64,000 nucleotides of DNA, from assembly GCA_015039315.1 (NCBI GenBank), contig WIDE01000016.1, forward strand, positions 186,001 to 250,000, in the 5' to 3' direction. The position numbers and the translations under genes were made by a program. A model generated the notes under the pieces. That model made no database searches and had not been told where the DNA came from. It worked only from the letters and a program-made list of their open reading frames with translations. This stretch comes from Clavulina sp. PMI_390 (Eukaryota; Basidiomycota; Agaricomycetes; Cantharellales; Hydnaceae). This document shows, piece by piece, positions 24,232 through 36,536 of this stretch (positions are counted from its first letter, which is position 1; every line of letters starts with the position of its first letter).

Positions 24232-25215
24232 CATGAGGAACAATTGTCCGTTGATTTCCCAACTACTTCATGCGTTTGGGAGCGGCTGACTCGCGCTATT
24301 CTGTACTGACAGCTTCCAGAATTTACCGCGTCCACTACCATGACAAAGATGTAGGAGTTGCGAATAACTGGTCGACGTTCTGGATGGCGTTTATGTTCAC
24401 TTCTCTCTTCGCCATATTCAACAGTTCGTAACACAAGTTGGTTCGACTGCTCTCGCTCGTCCTGAGGCTGTTCCGTAGGAGCCCACTTTGTCAAAGTTCT
24501 TTTGAAACGCAAATGGTATCTCATTGCTACTGCAATAATGTGCGGTATCGGGAAGACGGTCGGATGGGATTGGCGATCTTTCAACGCGACAAGCCTATCA
24601 ACGGACCACCTTTTCTTGATGCAATTGACCTGCAGCATCCTCATGTTTGTCTCTTTTTTATAGTACATGATCACTAGAGGGACCTCTAATGGATAATATT
24701 GTTCTGTAGACCGGCCTTTCTGACGATAGCGAATGCTATCTGCCTAGTGCAGGCAATCAAACAAGTCGGTCTGGAGCGCAACAACGGACTCAGTGCACGC
24801 ACTTGCACATTCGATCTCTAATCATTAGGCTTGCTGTGGCTATCTACAGCCCTTCCTCAATGCTTCGGATTCCTTGTGGCTAAGTGTCAGTAGCCTTGTT
24901 AAGTTATGTCCTAAACCTGTGAACCTTTTTGGGTGTATCACCAAAGGGGACTCCGGAAAGCCCATTCTTTTACACCCAGCCCGTATTATTCTAATTAGTT
25001 CTCTCTCGCTCGGGATATTTTCCCCCGTTTGTTGGAGTTCTCGACGGGGGCCCCCATCGCTACTCACCTCAGCTGCGAATTGATTTTTCATGACGGCACT
25101 GATGTAATTAGAGCCTCTAGTCGCGAGACGGCTTCTGGCTTGCATCCTACCACGGGCAGAAACGCCAAGCTTGTTGCAATTATTATCTCTCAAGAGATGG
25201 CAAATTTGTATCTAT
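24232..25215 (+). pseudogene. Decayed RTA1-like gene, copy 2
   Basis: Remnant of an RTA1-like gene. ATGAGGAACAATTG at 24232 aligns with the first exon of copy 1. Recognisable fragments follow in order: TFWMAFMFTSLFAIFN, AHFVKVLLKRKWYLIATAIM with CGIGKTVGW, FLMQLTCS, AFLTIANAICLVQAIKQVG, ERNNGLSARTC, and ASGLHPTTGRNAKLVAIIIS near 25130-25190. Evidence of decay: the DPNGHYHY motif is corrupted, frames between fragments do not join cleanly, about 200 bases of unrelated-looking sequence precede the HPTTG part, and the last spans (FDGAMIVLAMYTLN...) are missing altogether. It lies between intact copy 1 and RDH54. Confidence 0.82.
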
Positions 25216-25387
25216 GCTACACTTGCAAGGGGTCTGGCCCGAAGCTTTCTTTGAGGTCAGTATGTTAATCTATGCGTGATGATGGGGAGTAGAATGAAGT
25301 GTCCAAATTGTCCAATATGACGAGTTTCAAGCAGCAAGCACCTCCTAGCAGCCAAGTCCATCGGCTATATAGACTGAAAGGGAGTGA

Positions 25388-28300
25388 TCAATCTTCTCCT
25401 TCCTCGCCCTCTGGCTTATCTGCATCTGCCTTCGAGATCTTCTCGAACACAAACGTGATCTTGCCTCGATCATCTAATGCCGAGTCCACAGCGGTGGTGT
25501 CGATAGCATCAAGCAGGCTCATGCTCTGGCCCACCCCCACATTTGCAACTGTAGATCGAGAAGAGGTGATAACCTTGAGCAATGTGGCGTCATGGATGTA
25601 CTCAGACGAGGAGGGATTCTCGCAATGTACGTGGGTCCACTCGCTAAGGGCAGACAGAGCCTCGCGCTTGGACTAGTGTGAGGCCACGAAACAAAAATCA
25701 GTTGATACATTCAATTTGTACCCAATCATACGGAAGGTGACACGTACGGATTTCTTCTCCTTGGGAGGCTTGTATTGGGATGCAGGCATGAAACCCCCTT
25801 TGCTGAATCCACCCTCGGGGTCGTCCCAGTCCTCGATGTCGCTTTCCAGCTCTTCAAGGTCAGCTTCCTCAGGAAGCGCTTCCGGCTCAATGCCATCAAC
25901 TGTCCCAGATATACATCGACAGCCTATGAGGTCGTGGGTACCACATGAAGTTGTCATGTTCACAGAGAATAGATCTCGAAGCTATTATCGCAATGCGAAA
26001 CAATTAGTTGATGGCGAAGCACCGAGCAGCTCAATACACTCACCTCGTCACGAGAGAATGAATCGCCCTTAGCCCCTCTGGATGCATCCTCTCCAACGCC
26101 CCCAATCAGTGACTCGCTCAGCCCCATCTTTGTAATCGCCCGCTGGAAGATCTTCTCGTCAATGGTGCCAGCCGTCAAAAGGCGATAGATGAACACAGGT
26201 CGCTTCTGGCCATCACGGTGGATACGCGCCATCGCCTGAAGGTCGTGTGACGGATTCCAATCGCTGTCGACGAGAATCAATCGAGAAGCACCAACAAGAT
26301 TGAGGCCTACTCCACCTGCTTTCGTGCTAAGCAGGAAGACAACTAAGGGGTTTATGTGAGACAGAGAAGAAGCACACATAGATAGGATGCGTACACTTGT
26401 CTCGTTGGGAAGAGCGGTTGAAATCATCGACGAGTTTCTGACGATCGTCGGCACGAGTTTTCCTGCATACCCAAAATTGCATTAGACCAAGGACTTGGAA
26501 GCACCGGTCTGATCATTAGAACTCACCCGTCGAGTCTGTATAGGCCGTATTTCTTGCGTCGGCAGTGTGTCTCAATCAAGTCGAGTGTGGCAGTGTAGTG
26601 AGATACGATCACAACTTTCTCGTCAGTATCCTACCAAGCGAAAAAAAAATGAGCCAAAATACTCGAAATCGACAGAAATAAACCACCAACCACTCGCAGA
26701 GTCTTGAGGATGCTGGCAAGGGCAATCATTTTCCCTAGAATCATGGCTCTGATCAGCAATAGTAAACTGAAGCCACAATGGCACTCACCACTCTGCTCCA
26801 TATCGTCTTCCTTGACACCTTTGGGAAGTATCTTCAGTGCCGACTTGATCGCGGCATGCGTCACGTTGTCGTCTTTGAGCTTGTCTTGTTTGTTCAGCAG
26901 GAGTAAAGGACTATTGCATAGTTGCATCAAGTTGGTGATGAGGGCAAGAGATGTAATGGTGTTTCGGCTGATCAGGGAGTCTAGTTTGTCGGTGCTGAGG
27001 ATCTTCTCGAACATGGAAAGCTGGATTGATGTTGGGCGGACAAAAACGACATATTCATCTGCAAAAGGGCTGAAATTAGATGGCTCGGACCAGTAAACAT
27101 CATGCAGAACACGCACTTTTGGGTGGGAGGTAATTGGAGAGGATATCAGCTGTTCGACGGAGGACGAAAGACCTTGAGAGTTCAGTCAACTGTGTGAGAT
27201 CGGTGAAGATTAGTGACTGCATTGCCAGTTGAGATATTGTGTCATACCTGTTCTGCTCTGTCGATCCCTTCTTCACGTTCATTATTTGTACAGTTGGGTT
27301 CACGACTACGCATGATAGGCTGCTCAAACATGCGGTAGAATGTTTTGTAAGAATCTTCAACGAAGCGTCAGTGCGGAACCTCAAGGCAGTCTACTGGATG
27401 AACATACCAAGCAAGCCAGGATTACAAAAGTTTGCCTAAATTTGCACGGTTTTGTGAGTTATCGGACGTTTAGATGTCACGGATGCTGGCGTACCATGGC
27501 ATGGAACTCGCCGAGATTATTCTGCACTGGGGTACCGGACAGGATGATACGACGAGGGACGTCGAGGACATCAAACATCTTCGTCGTCTTACTATCTGCT
27601 GATTTGAGGCGATGCCCTTCGTCACAGACGATCAACCCTATGGGTGGTCTATTGATCGTCCCTCATTGAACAATTGGGTATAACAACGGGAAAAGCAGAT
27701 GGATACATACCGACAAACGGCAAATTCGTTACTAGTCTCAAATTTATTAGAGAAGGTGTGATGTCCCAGAGCCATCAAGTGGTCACTCACATGACGCTTC
27801 TTAACCTCTCATATCCAATGATCAGGACGTGGTGTCGACTATGAACGTAGAAACCTCAGCAGTAGTTATGAGCCAGGAAGGCTTATTTTCGCACCTAGTC
27901 CGGAATCGTTTCAGTTCGCTCAGCTCCTTGTCGCCTACGAGTATGTCGATGCGATCCTTCCCTAGCCTGTGAAAATAGCAACGATAAGTGACCGTGAATA
28001 GATATACACACGAGTTGAGCATAATTACCATTTATGTATTTCTGCGAGAGTCGAGAAGGGCAGGCGAAACAACAAATAAGCATCACATCGCTATCAGTAG
28101 GTGCAGACCGCACCTTTCTTCCAATTCTATTCGACAGATTATCAGCCCAATTTCACAGACGGAGTGGGAGGTATTAACCTTTAGCAACGACACAGGACAA
28201 ACAATCAGCACTTTGCCGGCGATGGACCCAGAGTTGGCGTATGGGTTTTGGCCTAGGGGGAACAGGCACACAGTTAGCACGAACCGTCATAAGTATAGGT

Positions 28301-30153
28301 CAGTATCTGACTCACGCAGCAAGGTCCATATTAACGCGATAGTCTGTGAGCAAGGTCAGAAAGGCTCTAATATAGTGCCATCGTACAGGGATCACCTGAA
28401 TTGTCTTTCCGAGACCCCTGAACAAACAATGTGTCAGCAGACAGAAAAGATCGGAACTGGGCGCTCTCACATTTCATCTGCCAAAATGCAGCCTTGCCCA
28501 TCATGTTTCGCCATACCCATCACACACTGATACATGAATGTTACACCATCTCGTTGGTGAGGCCGTAGCTTGTTACCAATAACCGGGTCGATAACCACTG
28601 GAACGACCTCATTTTTCCTGAAGGTGGCAATACTTCGGTGAGGCATCATTCGGCCACAAGCGTACAAAGAATGACATACTTTTTATTGAAGCGACGTTGA
28701 TGATCATTATCTGGAGAAGGCATTACGAGGGCATTTGGAGCGTTGGGGTCGTGCCTAGATCGAGATTATGCCTCAGTAAAAGTGCAGGGAACTCAAAGCC
28801 GTGAACTGACAGCTGCAGATGCTTTTTCGTCCCATAGAACGAAGCAGCACTGATTCCACTTGATTTAGGGGCATCGGCTGACGGTGTCTCAGACTTGATA
28901 TTTGGAGGAGGTGGGGGTTTCGTTACAACTGGAGGCTTGAATTTGGCGACCACTTTCGGTAGAGTGGAGTAGTTGGTACGTTTGTCTTCCTCGGGCTCCT
29001 TGGATGTCGTTTTGTTGATGCGGGGGAGCTCGGCTATTCGCGCATCGACGCACACTTCTTTCGCGCCTGCTCAATAGGTCAATGGTTATTGCGACCAGCA
29101 AACAAGGTGAGTCGGGTCATACCAATGTACAACATATCCCCTGACTTTAGTTTCCCGTTTTTCCAGCTTATGGAGCCCAGGCTATAAAATTGGTGAGGCT
29201 CCAAGGGATTGACGAAACAGGAAGCCACGACTCACGGAGCACAATCTTCATCCATAAAGACAACCTTCGTCCCACACTGCGAGAGATAGCCGTCACCATC
29301 CCAGGACTTGTTCTTTTTGGTTTGCGGCTTTCTCCACTGAGCAGTCCAGAACCGTGTTTTGTCCCCCTCTACTGATTCTTTCCGGGGATGGTCGGCTGGG
29401 AAAGCTACTAGGGTTCGAGAAGCAGGCGATGGGACAGTAGGAGTAAGGGCGGGGCGCATGGAGACTTTGGGGATCAGAGGCTTGAAGCCAGGTTTGATGG
29501 ATGTGGGCATAGAGCTATTGACAACAGGTGTCCGCACGCGAGGAGGTGGAATCTCAAAATCTCCAATATCGAAGCATACGCCAGAGATGAAGTCGGCTGG
29601 AGTGATCGAGTGGTCGACGCAGATTTCTTTCCCTCCTAGGTTCAACACCTCGCCTTCTCGGATCGATGTGGCTCCGTTGCGAGCAAACACGATCCTAGAC
29701 ATGGCACCAGTTTCTGTAAGGCCGTGTCGAGACAATCGAATGACGATTGACTTACCGCTGCCGATCCAAATTAAGAAGCTCTACAGAGCCGTCGTTGACC
29801 ACGAGTACTCCGTCACCTGAAGATGATCTCATAAGGGCCATATACCACGATGAAGGCGGAACAGTTGAGCTTACCATCCCATGTCTTATGCTTCTTGTTC
29901 TGGGGTTTACGCCTGTCATTATGTGAGTAAGGGAGGATGTGCTATATTTCGAGGAATATATATTATACCACTGCACCATCCAATAGCGGGTGGGGCCTTT
30001 CGACGAGCTTGCTGAAGACGGGAGTGAGTCGCGCGTGTTGTCGAGATGGGGACGCTTCCGGGGGAGCGCCTCAGATTCATCATAGTCTGGACTCTTCCGC
30101 TTCGCGTGTAAGGTGGAGTTTGGGTGGTCGAAATCCTCGAAAGACGCGTCCAT
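25388..30153 (-). CDS. RDH54: RDH54/RAD54B-like recombination translocase
   Basis: Swi2/Snf2 ATPase that assists Rad51/Dmc1 strand exchange and removes them from duplex DNA in the nucleus. The start [20 protein letters not shown] is at 30153. The N-terminal half has two DUF2439-type repeats, [20 protein letters not shown] and [20 protein letters not shown], each followed by a small beta-rich segment. The helicase core follows: [22 protein letters not shown] then GLGKTIQ (Walker A, about 28500-28405), DEGHRLK (about 27625, Rad54-type DEGH box), [15 protein letters not shown], then the second lobe with [17 protein letters not shown] and [16 protein letters not shown]. The chain ends EGEEGED at 25388. 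There are many introns, and motifs continue in order, so the gene seems intact. Its 5' end is duplicated at 34104-34214. Confidence 0.9.
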
Positions 30154-30270
30154 GACTGGGCTAACGCGCCGCGTTGGCAAGCAGATGTAAACAAGGCACA
30201 TCACCGATCTTTCTCCAATCTGCCCCACCCCTCATGAACACTCAACTAGGAACACCTCCCTAAAATAGCA
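30039..30270 (-). repeat. Duplicated segment, copy within RDH54 5' end and promoter
   Basis: Covers the first codons and about 115 bases upstream of RDH54. The same sequence, in the same orientation, recurs at 34104-34340 with scattered substitutions. Long shared runs include AGGTGGAGTTTGGGTGG and CTAACGCGCCGCGTTGGCAA. Confidence 0.85.
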
Positions 30271-33200
30271 CTATCCCATGTAGAAATTATTGGATTCGCG
30301 ATGGCAGTGGCTCTGTGCCCGGTGCAGATCGCTGATGAGTTGGGAAAAAGGGAGAAATAAACTGCCATATTACTGAGGGAGAGCAAGGGCTTAATGAGTA
30401 TATTGCCTTGGCCCAACTCGACTCGGATTCTTTCACATTTATCTATTTTACATAATAAGCCGAAGTCGCAGCGTTGACGTGATCTGCAACCTTTTCTGTG
30501 GAACCTAAGGAGAGAGGTGCTATAACACCCCGTCCGAGTCCTCCTCTTACTGGGCTGCAGCTTGGGTCGATCTGAAATCAGTTGAAATATAAGCGTCGTA
30601 TTCCTATCTGATCAATTTGGATCACAAATTGATGGCTATAGAAGGTATTTACATATTTCCCAACCCAGACCCAATCACTACTCGTCATTGACGAGTTCAT
30701 TGAGAAGATCGGCACGTGCATTAGTATCTGCAGTTAGCAAGCCACCAAGAACCTTCCGATCACAGTATCCACCGGTCAGCATGTCCTCAGTCACAGCCCA
30801 ACCCTCCGTGAAGTTGAGACGACGCTTCTTGGTTAGAAACCTGAGCATTTGCAGCGCCTCCGTGAATTCAGGGTTCAATTGGTCCCCACCTTCGGAGCCA
30901 GTTTCCACAGAGGAAGGGATGACTCGTCTGCTCGGGACTGACGATGCTTGAATGGGGAGATAATCCATCGCAACTCGAAAGAGAGTCGGCAACTTTTCCT
31001 CCATCTCCTATAGTAAGATAAGTATGAGTAAGTGTCAACAAGTCGTCTATAAATAAGAGCCTGAGGATCACATACATGCCACCATGCAACAAGATCCGAA
31101 TGTTTTGGAGGGTCCATGAGCAAATACTTGCGAAACTCTTCCACCACAGTGAGCTGCACATCCTCGTTATCCTCCTCATCCGTTCCATCGCACATATCTA
31201 GGAGCTTCCTCGCCTTTTTCACCTTGCCCCCTCTAGACACTGAGACACTTGGACACAAAGTCGGCGAGGGGAGGGGGAATTTAGAACGAGAGATAGCAAG
31301 CTTCCGGTGCATCAGTTAGGTGCTGAAGGAGAAATCATTGTAAGCTCACCAAATTGAATATTTGTTTTTGAACATAATTGCGCTCTGCCTCTGTTTCCCA
31401 GAACTTGTGGGAGATTTTGAAGCGAGGGTGTAGCACTGCAATAAGGGCTTACATCAGACCAACGAGTAAAGTCTTAGTGACTGCAAACTAACCAATAGGA
31501 ACAATGAAAGCCAAATTATCTCGGGTGAGCTGAAGATACTTTTCAGTCCAAGCTAGTCCAATATCGACTATAAGTCGACCAAGCTCGGGCAGCGAGAGCT
31601 TCAACTCCTTCCATTGCGTCACGAGACCACGGAAGGCCCCTAGGACCTCGCTTAACGGCGGTCGATCCTCGCACGACATAATCTGCTGTACTGCATGAGG
31701 GATCTAAAGCACTATCAACATCAGAAAGCCAGATCCAGAGGCCTGAAACGAACCGCCAAGATTTTACAGAAGTTCTCCAGCCATTTCCATTCGAGATCAG
31801 TCATAGCGAACCTCTGCAAGCCATTCAGAGCGGGTTCTGAAGCTGCAATACGGAGGACCTTGCAGTGCGTAAGACGTCGTAATAGCTGACCAGATATGGA
31901 AAGACCTACAGGTTGTAGCTCGCAGTAGCGTTCCAGCATGTAGAATAAGGAATCCCAGCGTCCGGGAATATCACAGAGAAGCTGCTGAGATGGTACCTGA
32001 TGCTGAGGGTCCTCAAGACCGCCAGAGTCGCGGTCTCTGCCCGCCTGGATGATGAGCCCATCAAAAGCGGCGCGACGCTGGCCAGAAGCATGAATGTATT
32101 GGACAGACGCTCGGGCGATTGAGATGGGGTCACGAGCTACTGCCTGTTCATCTGTCTGAACATGCCTTGGGTAGGCTTCAACAGTAAATTCTGCTGGTCC
32201 ATCTATAGCCCCGCTGGTCTTGGTCATCTTGTCCAGAGCATTCTGAACGGCAGTATCAAGGATATGAGGAAGAGAGCTGAGATATAATCAGCTGGGATGA
32301 ATTTGAACAAGTCGAGTAACACAGTCAGCTCACCGAACTCGACGCTCGCGAACATCATATGGGATACCTCTGGCCTCTAGGAGCTTTGCGAGGGCCGCCA
32401 TGAATGCCTCGTTGTTTATTCCATTATTGAGAGTCCATGAACCTATTTTAGCCTGGATAATCATTAGCGCAACTTGTTCAATCAAGAGCTAGATTCATAC
32501 CTTGACAAGTGCTGCACGTTCTAAAACAGCAAACGCGGCGGCTGCAATATCGTCGCTCGTAAAACTCTTTGGTACGCAACTGAAACCAATCAAGTCAGCG
32601 CGCAACTCGAGGCTGCGGTCGCGCTTCCGTTGCACCCAGTGCGCCGTGATTACGAGGAAAGGTTGAAGATTCTCATCCGACCATATGTCGGCAGTGAATG
32701 AGACATCGCCAACAGATGACTGACGGGAATGTGCCTCAATATATAGACGGGAAATATGCCGTAGTCCATTGATTATATCACATACCTCCATCTCGTTCCT
32801 CAGCTGAATGAACTCTCCCTCCCACGCCTCCAGAATCTCGGTCTTGATTTCTGTGCGATCCGGAATGTCGCTGTCAGTGAGATCCTCGTTTAAGAGAGTC
32901 AGGAGCTCCCGGAATTCTGGGCATTCGAGCACATTCAACGACTTGGCAAGGACTGGTCAGCACTAGCGAACAATGGCCACGATTGCTTGTGGCTCTCGTG
33001 TTTACTTGCCTGATTGCCCGCTGCTATGAAATCAGCAAGGCCTCTGATGAGGTTATCGTGGGTGTAACCTTTCTGAGTCAGCTTTTTCTTAACGGGGCGA
33101 AGCTGCCCGTCAGGTGTTGCTTGCGCTGGCTGCTCTTGCAGCCCCTTGATTGCGATATTCCAGCCGTTCTCCTTGCATACTTTCACGTACTCCTCCGCAT

Positions 33201-34103
33201 GGTACTTCGCAACATGACCACGAAGTCTTGGATTAGATGAGTCTTTTGCGTACCAGTACTGCTCAACCCCTTCAAGTTCCCCGGCTTGATCTTTTGCCCT
33301 AAGGAAGATTGGTGGGCGTCAAGCTAAATCAGTGCGATGATCGGATATAGCGATTGTGATCCACTTACTTGCACACTTTGCAGGCAACAGACCTATGACC
33401 GGGCTGTCTTGTTTCGAAGAAGTACCAGAGATCATGTGCCGACTTTCTTGAATGAACGAGAGGGTTGAAGTTCGAAGGCTTAGGTAGACGTGTCAAGTCA
33501 ACAGTGAGAGTGCTCTGTGATGCCTCCACTTCCGGCAGCGTTGGCTTGTCTGTAGTAGGGGGTGTGTGGCTTGATGTGCTCTGGAGGTGAACTTGTGAAG
33601 ACCATAACACTTGTTGAGGGGCCACTGTGCTCGCGTCCTCTTCTGGTATGTATGGAACTACAGTCAGTGCTTCAGCGTGGTCCCCGATGCGTAGGATCTT
33701 TTTGGTGCGCCGAGCACGAGTAGAGCGAGCATTCACTACCTGAGACTTCACGTCTTTCGAGGTGGCAGCAGAGCGCTTGCGACTGCTCGAGGAGAGATGC
33801 ATGGTTGGGGGAGAAGGAGTGGGGAGAAATTTTATTTTGCAATTCTGGTTGATATACCTAAATACAGTCGGCGACTACCAGCCCTTTCGCCGCCAGAGGT
33901 AACAGGCTTCAAGTTGTAATAAATCGACTTGACTCAACCTGAAGTTGAAGAATCCCGCGCAGAGTCTGAACCAGAGAGAGAAATTGTCGGGTCGGTCCCA
34001 CCTGATACTGACCCGGCTTGCGAGTTTGGTCGAGCCAAAAGTCGAGTCGCGGCACACTACATAGAAACGTGACACCTTCGGCGTGACGCATATCACCGCT
34101 CGT
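30240..34103 (-). mobile_element. hAT-family DNA transposon, ends approximate
   Basis: Holds a full-length hAT transposase gene and sits exactly between the two copies of the RDH54 5' segment. A candidate right end is at 34059, where the minus strand starts TAGTGTGCCGCGACTCGAC, fitting the YARNG start of many hAT termini. A related motif, ACTCGACTCGG, lies at 30416-30426 on the left. I could not find a convincing 8-base target duplication, so both borders are estimates. Confidence 0.6.
30678..33802 (-). CDS. hAT-family transposase with BED zinc finger
   Basis: Cut-and-paste transposase. The start MHLSSSSRKRSAATSKDVKS at 33802 begins a basic leader. A BED-type finger follows: VACKVCK, an intron of about 60 bases (donor GTAAGT), then a tail ending RLRGHVAKYH, giving C-x2-C...H-x4-H spacing. 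The RNase H-like core includes SFTADIWSDENLQPFLVITA and further aligned helices (DIPGRWDSLFYMLERY, WTEKYLQLTRDN, VLHPRFKISHKFW). The C-terminal hAT dimerisation region reads FRKYLLMDPPKHSDLVAWWH ... FRVAMDYLPIQASSVPSRRV, ending LLNELVNDE at 30678. Reading frame is preserved through the introns I traced, so it may encode a complete protein. I did not place all acidic catalytic residues. Confidence 0.85.
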
Positions 34104-34214
34104 GAGATGGGGACGCTTCCGGAGAAGCACCTCAGATTCACCACAGTCTGTACTCTTCCGCTCCGCGTGCAAGGTGGAGTTTGGGTGGCCGAAATCCTCG
34201 AAAGACGCGTCCAT
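34104..34214 (-). pseudogene. Truncated 5' copy of RDH54
   Basis: The ATG at 34214 begins [20 protein letters not shown], matching RDH54 for 37 codons with seven replacements. Similarity stops abruptly at RKRPHL, where sequence next to the hAT element takes over. The helicase is absent, so this cannot be a working gene. Upstream similarity continues to about 34340. The substitutions show the copy is not very recent. Confidence 0.85.
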
Positions 34215-34340
34215 GACTGGGCTAACGCGCCGCGTTGGCAAGCAGGTACAAACAAGGCACATCACCAAATCATACCAATCCTTATTCTCTCTACCCCATG
34301 TCGCGTGAACACCGAACCAGGAATATCTCTTTATTACAAT

Positions 34341-34953
34341 ATCTTCATATATATACTGAATTAGGTAATGAAATGATGTTCATGACCATTCTAGCCGACC
34401 GAGAAGGTTGAACTTGAAGCTCAACTCAACATGCGTTGAGGACTAAACAGCCAGCCGCCAGTCAGGACTACCGTGCAAGTGGGATGGATCACCAGTGGGC
34501 CAAAAATACATCGAGTATTTAATTCGCATCTTATCTTCAGGTGTGATCTCCTTCGGCTGGGGTGGACTGGCCGTCATTCAATATGGCACCAAGTCGAGAA
34601 CTCGCCCCCAGACGTGACGAGCCAAGAGCTGGCTCACCAAGAAATTACTACCGACATTATACTGGCTACCACGCCCCATTATTCAACTTCCGGGTGGATA
34701 ATCTTGATGGTTCTCTATCATGAATAGTAGGGACATGACACTACCTGCTCAGCTGCATCGCAATCTGAGTGACGTGAGTCACACGTGTGACCTAGCGTTG
34801 ACTCACTAGTACTGCCTTATTCGATGATGTCTGGTCATTAGCTGCTGAATCGTTCCAGCTCTTCCTGTGACCTCTGAACCACCATCTGGTATGTATTGAT
34901 TGTGATTTGTTTGTTGTGGTGCCCACCCATCTGACTCCCATTGCTGTAAGGCC
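34341..34953. other. Intergenic region before the signal peptide peptidase gene
   Basis: About 600 bases between the duplicated RDH54 leader and the next start. No gene or repeat is recognised. It should include the signal peptide peptidase promoter. Confidence 0.45.
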
Positions 34954-36536
34954 ATGAGGAACATTGCAATCTCTGAGCATGCCTCTTACGTGCTTTTGAC
35001 CTTCGTTGCAGCAGGTCTCATTTACGTTGGCGCTCATGAAAGCTTAGAAGTGTGCTAAGGCCTTGACCCTTCCTTTACGCTTTGTCTAACTAATCGACGT
35101 TCTTTTAGTACGACACGCTTCAGAAACACGGCGAGTCACGACAAAACACCGCTCGTCCAGATGCTCGACAGCGACAATTGGAACTTGCAGCGCCGATTAA
35201 TAGTTCGGAAGCCTGGCAACTACCTCTCATCGGTTCTGTGGTGCTTTTAGGGCTATGGCTTATGCTAAAATATCTGAATGCGGACTTGATACGATTCATC
35301 TTTGCCCTCTACTTTGCCCTTGCTGGGACGGCAGCTGTCTGGAATGCTAGTCAATCGATCCTACTCTTGGCTCATTGTTCTGATCCTGGCTTGATTTATA
35401 GGCCCTTCATGCTCTCAGTCGCGCGATGCTTAGCGATGCGTTCTGGGCGCGCTTCAAGCAGTACAGCGTCTCAATTCCGTTGTGGTCGTCTGGTACGCCA
35501 CGCTCGCTGATGCTATGTACTATACCTCACCGCTTATAACCTCGCACAGGTAATATTCCTGTGCAATTTACCATCCCTGGTCTCCTCATCGCTATCGTCT
35601 CCGTCATCCCTTCCGCTTTGTACATCTGGGAACGAGGTCCTCGAGGCTTTGAGGCCACATTTTCACATGCAATTCTCAATGATATCATTGCTGGATCTCT
35701 CGCATTTGGAGTACTCAAGGTGTTCCAGCTTGATGGCTTCATGACGGGCTGCATTCTTCTATCGGGTCTGTTCATCTATGATGCTTGGTGGGTCTTCGGC
35801 ACCCCAGTGGTAAGCATCTCAGCCACAGAGCTCTCATCAGTATCTATATTCATGTTTTACCTCAGATGGTAGATGTAGCACAACAGCTTGATGCTCCTGT
35901 TTTATTGCTTTGGCCACGATCGCTTAATCCATGGGCTCCCCTGAGGTTCTCAATGCTCGGCTTGGGAGACATTGTACTTCCAGGTACGTTTATCTATTCT
36001 TGACATTTGACATTTCTAACGACCTGGTTATGAACTTTCTTTCAGGAGCATTCATTACTACCTGCCTTCGATTTGATCAGGCCTCATCCGTTGAACCTTC
36101 AGAGACTACCAACCTTTTGCTATCACCATCATTCAAAAAGCCCTACTTCAACACGACGCTGGTTGCATACATTATTGGACTAAATATCACAAGCCTCGTG
36201 GTACAGCTTACAGAACACCCTCAACCTGCCCTCCTGTATCTTAGGTTCGTCCATCGAGTTCACCCCACCTCCACAATAATCCGTCATCTTACCTTGCTCC
36301 TCTCGGTCCTTAGCCCTGCCTGCATTGGAGCGTTCTATTTGACGGCTCGGAGGCGAGAAGAGGTCTCGAAAGCCTGGAAATGGAAGTTTGAACCAAAAAC
36401 CGACCCTCTGCCAGTCACTCGAGCAGATGCTGCGACAGACTTGCCAGGTAATGAGACTGAATCTTCGACATCATCCTCGGTTGACATCCGAGACGCCGAT
36501 GCGAAAAGGCGCTCACATCCCTCATCATCCACATGA
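34954..36536 (+). CDS. Signal peptide peptidase (intramembrane aspartyl protease)
   Basis: GxGD protease that cleaves signal-peptide remnants and tail-anchored proteins within the ER membrane. The predicted start is MRNIAISEHASYVLLTFVAA at 34954. The next exon (EYDTLQKHGESRQNT...) leads into LPLIGSVVLLGLWLMLKYL. The first catalytic motif is FIYDAWWVFGT near 35775, the second LGLGDIVLPG near 35960. The conserved PAL region is LTEHPQPALLYL, interrupted by an intron before SPACIGAFYLTARRR. The cytosolic tail is serine-rich and basic (DADAKRRSHPSSST, stop 36536) and lacks a typical KKXX. Both catalytic aspartates are present. The first exon is the least certain. Confidence 0.87.

Noticed and set aside
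24438..25083. Open frames on both strands within the RTA1 remnant
   Set aside because: Explained by the decayed RTA1-like gene; they cross its fragments out of frame.
30277..34067. Possible hAT target duplication (TAGAAA near 30284 and near 34062)
   Set aside because: The match is only six bases and the left one does not abut a sequence like the right terminus.
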